Assembly (NCBI GenBank): GCA_035358315.1
Contig: DAOPPB010000003.1
Location: forward strand, 1-50,735
Reading direction: 5' to 3'
Source of the DNA: JAAZNV01 sp035358315
GTDB taxonomy: Bacteria > Patescibacteriota > WWE3 > UBA101185 > UBA10185
DNA length: 50,735 nucleotides
This document shows positions 48,393 through 50,735 of this stretch, piece after piece (positions within the stretch are counted from its first letter, which is position 1; every line of letters starts with the position of its first letter). The position numbers and the translations under genes were made by a program. The notes beneath the pieces are model-generated. The model ran no database searches and was not told where the DNA came from. It saw only the letters and a program-made list of their open reading frames with translations.

Positions 48393-49272
48393 AATGTGGA
48401 AAAATTTAAAACATTATTTAAAAAAGGAAAAATTGATGAGCATATCGCAGTTTTTGGTTATGACGGTGACATTCTTGTTGCTCGGTATTTTTATAGAAGT
48501 GGTAGCAGTTTCACAAACTATGCTGAAATATTTGGAAGACCAGACGCAAATTACCGTTTTTTTCAAAGATGATTTTGGAGAAGATAAAATTTTTCCATTT
48601 AAGGATAGTTTAGCTACTGATCCGAGAGTTTTGGAAGTCAATTATATTTCCAAAGAGCGGGCTCTGGAGATTTTTAAAGAAACAAATAAAGACGAGCCGG
48701 TTCTTTTGGAATCAGTTTCTGCAAGTATTCTTCCCGCCAGTCTTGAAATAAAGACGAAAAAGATTTCCGACCTCGAACCATTGGCTAACGAATTGCAGGG
48801 TAAGGAAGGTGTTGAAGAAGTAAGGTTTTACAAGGATGTAGTAGATAGGTTCAGATCCACCAGCAATACGGTTTACATAATCGGATTTGTCCTGGTTGCC
48901 ATATTTTTTGTTGTGTCGTACTCAATTATTATCTCTTCGCTTAGGAATGTTATTAACTCAAGAGGTCAGGAATTGGAAATAATGAAGCTGGTCGGAGCAT
49001 CAGACTCCTATGTTAAAAACCCGTTTATTTATCAGGGTGTATTTTTTAGTTTGATTTCTTCCGTTGCGGCTTCTTTAATAATATTATTGATAGGATTGGG
49101 GGAAGATAAGTCCGGAGTTTTTTCTGAAGGTTTATCTTTGGGTTTTCTTTCGCACGTTTTTATTAATCCTATGATTTTCTCTCTGATACTATCTTTCATA
49201 TTGATCTTATCGGGATTTTTACTCGGGTATTTTGGCAGTAATGCGGCGGTTAAAAAATACCTAAAATATTAA
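48385..49272 (+). CDS. ftsX: Cell division protein FtsX
   Basis: Starting at GTG 48385 the protein has 295 residues. It has one N-terminal helix (about 20-45), the external FtsX domain (TQITVFFKDDFGEDKIFPFKDSL...VEEVRFYKDVVDRF) and three C-terminal helices. ISSLRNVINSRGQELEIMKLVGASDSYV is the conserved cytoplasmic loop. AAGGAGG lies eight bases before the GTG and decides this start over the upstream TTG (48355) and the ATG at 48394. It passes the FtsE ATP signal to an external hydrolase, here probably the M23 protein encoded two bases downstream. Confidence 0.94.
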   Translation: MPKMWKNLKHYLKKEKLMSISQFLVMTVTFLLLGIFIEVVAVSQTMLKYLEDQTQITVFFKDDFGEDKIFPFKDSLATDPRVLEVNYISKERALEIFKETNKDEPVLLESVSASILPASLEIKTKKISDLEPLANELQGKEGVEEVRFYKDVVDRFRSTSNTVYIIGFVLVAIFFVVSYSIIISSLRNVINSRGQELEIMKLVGASDSYVKNPFIYQGVFFSLISSVAASLIILLIGLGEDKSGVFSEGLSLGFLSHVFINPMIFSLILSFILILSGFLLGYFGSNAAVKKYLKY

Positions 49273-49274
49273 TT

Positions 49275-50501
49275 ATGCAAAGAAAAAAAATTCTTTTCAC
49301 AATTTTTATAGCCTTATTTGCGTTTCTGGTACCATTTTCAGATTTGGTTTTTGCTCAGGATACCGGAAAAACCGAAACAGAAGAAGGCAACGAAGATGAG
49401 ATAGAGGAGCTTCAGGAAAAAATAGAGAAATACGAGAAAAAATTATCTGAACTGCGTTCAAAGGCAAATACTCTTCAAAATGAAATTGACTACATGGATA
49501 ACCAAATAGGTTTGACGGAATTAAAGATCCGAAACTCCATCGCCAATATCAGGCAAACGGAAAGTAAAATTAATGAACTTGCGGAAGGAATAGACAATTT
49601 GGGTATCAGAATAGAAAAACTTGAAAAATCAATTGATTATCAAGAGAAGGTGCTGGGAGCAAGAATGCGGGAAAGATATAAGGACAGAGAAAAAAATATG
49701 CTAATGCTTGTTTTCGGAGGAGATGCTTTAAGCTCCTTAGTTAAAAAAACTAAGTATCTGCAGGATTTAGAAGAAAATGATAGAAAGCTTATAGATCAAA
49801 TGGCGGCTACTAAAAGTGATTTTCAGAAGCAAAAGGAAATATTTGAGGATAAAAAGAGTGAACAGGAAAGTTTGAAGAAGAAGCTTGAGATTGAAAAGGC
49901 TAATTTGGACAGTTACAAAATGGAGTTAGAGAACAATCAAAGAGAGAAGGAGGAGATTTTGAAACAGACCGAAAATGATGAGGAGAGGTATCAAGAGCTT
50001 TTGAATCAGGCTATCGCGGAAAGAAACGCAATGCAGGGAATAGTATCCAGTGTTAATTTTAAAAATGGTACAAAGGTAGAAAAAGGCGATGTTATAGCAA
50101 TTATGGGGAATTCGGGTTCTCCATATTGTTCGACTGGTACCCACTTGCATTTCGAGATTAGGAAAGGCAACAGCGTTGTAAATGCAGAGAAATACTTGAA
50201 AAAGAAGAACTTGTATGTTTGGCATTATAGTAACGGTTATACTGATATCGGTAGTGGTAGTTGGGAGTGGCCTATGAAGAGTCCTGAAATAACGCAGAGA
50301 TATGGTAAAACGCCTTGGTCTTGGAGGTACCCTAACAAAATACATGAAGGAATTGATATGACTTCAAACGATGTTTTTATAAGAGCACCTAAAGGCGGTA
50401 CTATGATAAAAGGGGGTATGGGTTGCGGGGGAGCAATCATAAATTATGTCGCTATTGATCATGGCGATGATGTTGTAAGTTACTATCTGCATATAAAATA
50501 G
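49275..50501 (+). CDS. Secreted coiled-coil M23 peptidase with circularly permuted LytM domain
   Basis: The 408-residue protein has a signal peptide (1-27, ending DLVFAQ), a long coiled coil (35-250) like EnvC or PcsB, and an M23 (LytM) domain in unusual order. The half that normally comes last, GTKVEKGDVIAIMGNSGS and THLHFEIRKG with His290 and His292, appears first (about 255-308). The half that normally comes first follows: ITQRYG, IHEGIDM with His357 and Asp361, GGAIINYVAIDHGDDVVSYYLHIK with His406. The protein ends there. All zinc ligands and the catalytic His are present, so an active fold is plausible. It ends the ftsE-ftsX operon and is probably their target hydrolase at division. Confidence 0.88.
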   Translation: MQRKKILFTIFIALFAFLVPFSDLVFAQDTGKTETEEGNEDEIEELQEKIEKYEKKLSELRSKANTLQNEIDYMDNQIGLTELKIRNSIANIRQTESKINELAEGIDNLGIRIEKLEKSIDYQEKVLGARMRERYKDREKNMLMLVFGGDALSSLVKKTKYLQDLEENDRKLIDQMAATKSDFQKQKEIFEDKKSEQESLKKKLEIEKANLDSYKMELENNQREKEEILKQTENDEERYQELLNQAIAERNAMQGIVSSVNFKNGTKVEKGDVIAIMGNSGSPYCSTGTHLHFEIRKGNSVVNAEKYLKKKNLYVWHYSNGYTDIGSGSWEWPMKSPEITQRYGKTPWSWRYPNKIHEGIDMTSNDVFIRAPKGGTMIKGGMGCGGAIINYVAIDHGDDVVSYYLHIK

Positions 50502-50511
50502 ATTCTTTATT

Positions 50512-50533
50512 AATCTACTGTGCGTAGATTTTT
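50512..50533 (+). terminator. Rho-independent terminator of the ftsEX operon
   Basis: AATCTAC and GTAGATT pair across the loop TGTGC and run into TTT, 11 bases after the M23 stop codon. The stem of seven pairs is AT-rich, so termination may be partial. Confidence 0.6.
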
Positions 50534-50572
50534 ATTAGTTGTGTTTATATCCGAAGAATAGATAATCAGGTT

Positions 50573-50735
50573 ATGATGAAGCATATTATCTTTTTCGTGC
50601 TTTTATATATGATTTTTTCCTATTCCTACGCGGAATTTACACAGTTTGATTTTTCATTAGGTAGGTATCTTGTGGACAACCAGCGGGAAATAAAGGTGCA
50701 TTTTGATTTTGATCTGTCGGGTTATTCCGAAAAAG
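50573..50735 (+). CDS. Secreted protein, N-terminal part only
   Basis: A frame beginning ATGATGAAG runs to the window edge. It encodes a signal peptide (MMKHIIFFVLLYMIFSYSYA, likely cut after Ala20), then EFTQFDFSLGRYLVDNQREIKVHFDFDLSGYSEK. Only 54 residues are visible and the family cannot be named. The start could be either of the two ATG codons (50573 or 50576). Confidence 0.55.
   Translation, partial: MMKHIIFFVLLYMIFSYSYAEFTQFDFSLGRYLVDNQREIKVHFDFDLSGYSEK

Noticed and set aside
1..50735. Recoding of UGA as glycine or tryptophan, as in some CPR lineages
   Set aside because: Several conserved genes end in TGA at the expected length, such as miaB and the subtilase, and no conserved gene needs UGA readthrough.
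1..50735. CRISPR arrays, IS elements or rRNA genes
   Set aside because: No regularly spaced repeats, transposase motifs or rRNA core sequences were found on either strand.

Overview
The window reads as chromosomal DNA of a Candidate Phyla Radiation (Patescibacteria) bacterium, most likely from the Microgenomates/Katanobacteria/Dojkabacteria side, although a phylum cannot be fixed by eye. The reasons are AT-rich, tightly packed genes with many overlaps, a short AlaRS without its C-Ala domain, a MiaB without TRAM, DUF4012 proteins, a PrgI/TraC-like/VirB4 module without other conjugation genes, and many membrane or surface proteins of unknown role. TGA is used as a stop, so the Gracilibacteria/Absconditabacteria code does not apply. 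No rRNA, CRISPR array or insertion sequence was seen.

Layout. 1-6.5 kb is an accessory region. It holds a subtilase-like protease, an anchored FG-GAP-like protein with two palindromes in front of it, an anchored thermonuclease with an Excalibur domain, and a signal peptidase I fused to a CAP domain. The last two, with a small hypothetical gene, lie between two decayed C-terminal remnants of large serine recombinases. The right-hand remnant runs directly into tRNA-Asn, which suggests an old integration site. 6.6-11.5 kb carries a DUF1189 protein, ribosome hibernation factor, tRNA-Ile(UAU) with a duplicated upstream region, a serpin, a tyrosine recombinase lacking two catalytic residues, DivIC/FtsB, and initiator and CAU tRNAs. 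11.6-23.4 kb has FtsH, TatD and a surface-polysaccharide group: a GT2, a WecA/MraY-like transferase, an OmpR-type regulator with a dead receiver, a UbiA-type prenyltransferase, an O-antigen ligase-like protein with TPRs, and a PEGA/SH3 protein. 23.5-30 kb has alaS, groES-groEL, hsp20 under a CIRCE-like operator, a nucleotidyltransferase, RNase HI and a Wzz-like protein. 30-38.3 kb has an SDR-DUF4012 fusion and the PrgI/TraC-like/VirB4 export module. 38.4-41.5 kb, on the minus strand, is the conserved rpmH-rnpA-yidD-yidC-jag block followed by dnaN. 41.6-45.1 kb holds a tRNA-binding protein, miaB, miaA and a PerM-like transporter. RNase P RNA follows on the minus strand. 45.5-45.65 kb is a tiny leader unit: promoter, ribosome binding site, 16-codon ORF and terminator. 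mltG and a bifunctional-nuclease-family gene come next. The window ends with an ftsE-ftsX-M23 peptidase operon and a partial secreted protein.

How the genes work together. The cell-envelope theme is strong. MltG, FtsEX with its M23 hydrolase, DivIC and FtsH act in wall growth and division. The GT2/WecA/Wzy/Wzz/UbiA set would build and polymerise a lipid-linked surface glycan. YidC, the fused signal peptidase and the VirB4 module handle export. MiaA and MiaB act in sequence on A37 of tRNA.

Most interesting observations: (1) the M23 domain of the FtsEX-linked hydrolase is circularly permuted, with HLHFE before the HxxxD half and the protein ending exactly at the LHI motif; (2) the leader unit at 45.5 kb encodes MLRRISKAGPPEINYY, whose Gly-Pro-Pro-Glu stretch lies on the left arm of a hairpin with two alternative right arms, as expected for a stalling-peptide attenuator; (3) several proteins keep their fold signature but lack catalytic residues (tyrosine recombinase, response regulator, SDR); (4) several genes have a -10 hexamer placed so that transcription would start at or near the start codon, suggesting common leaderless mRNAs.
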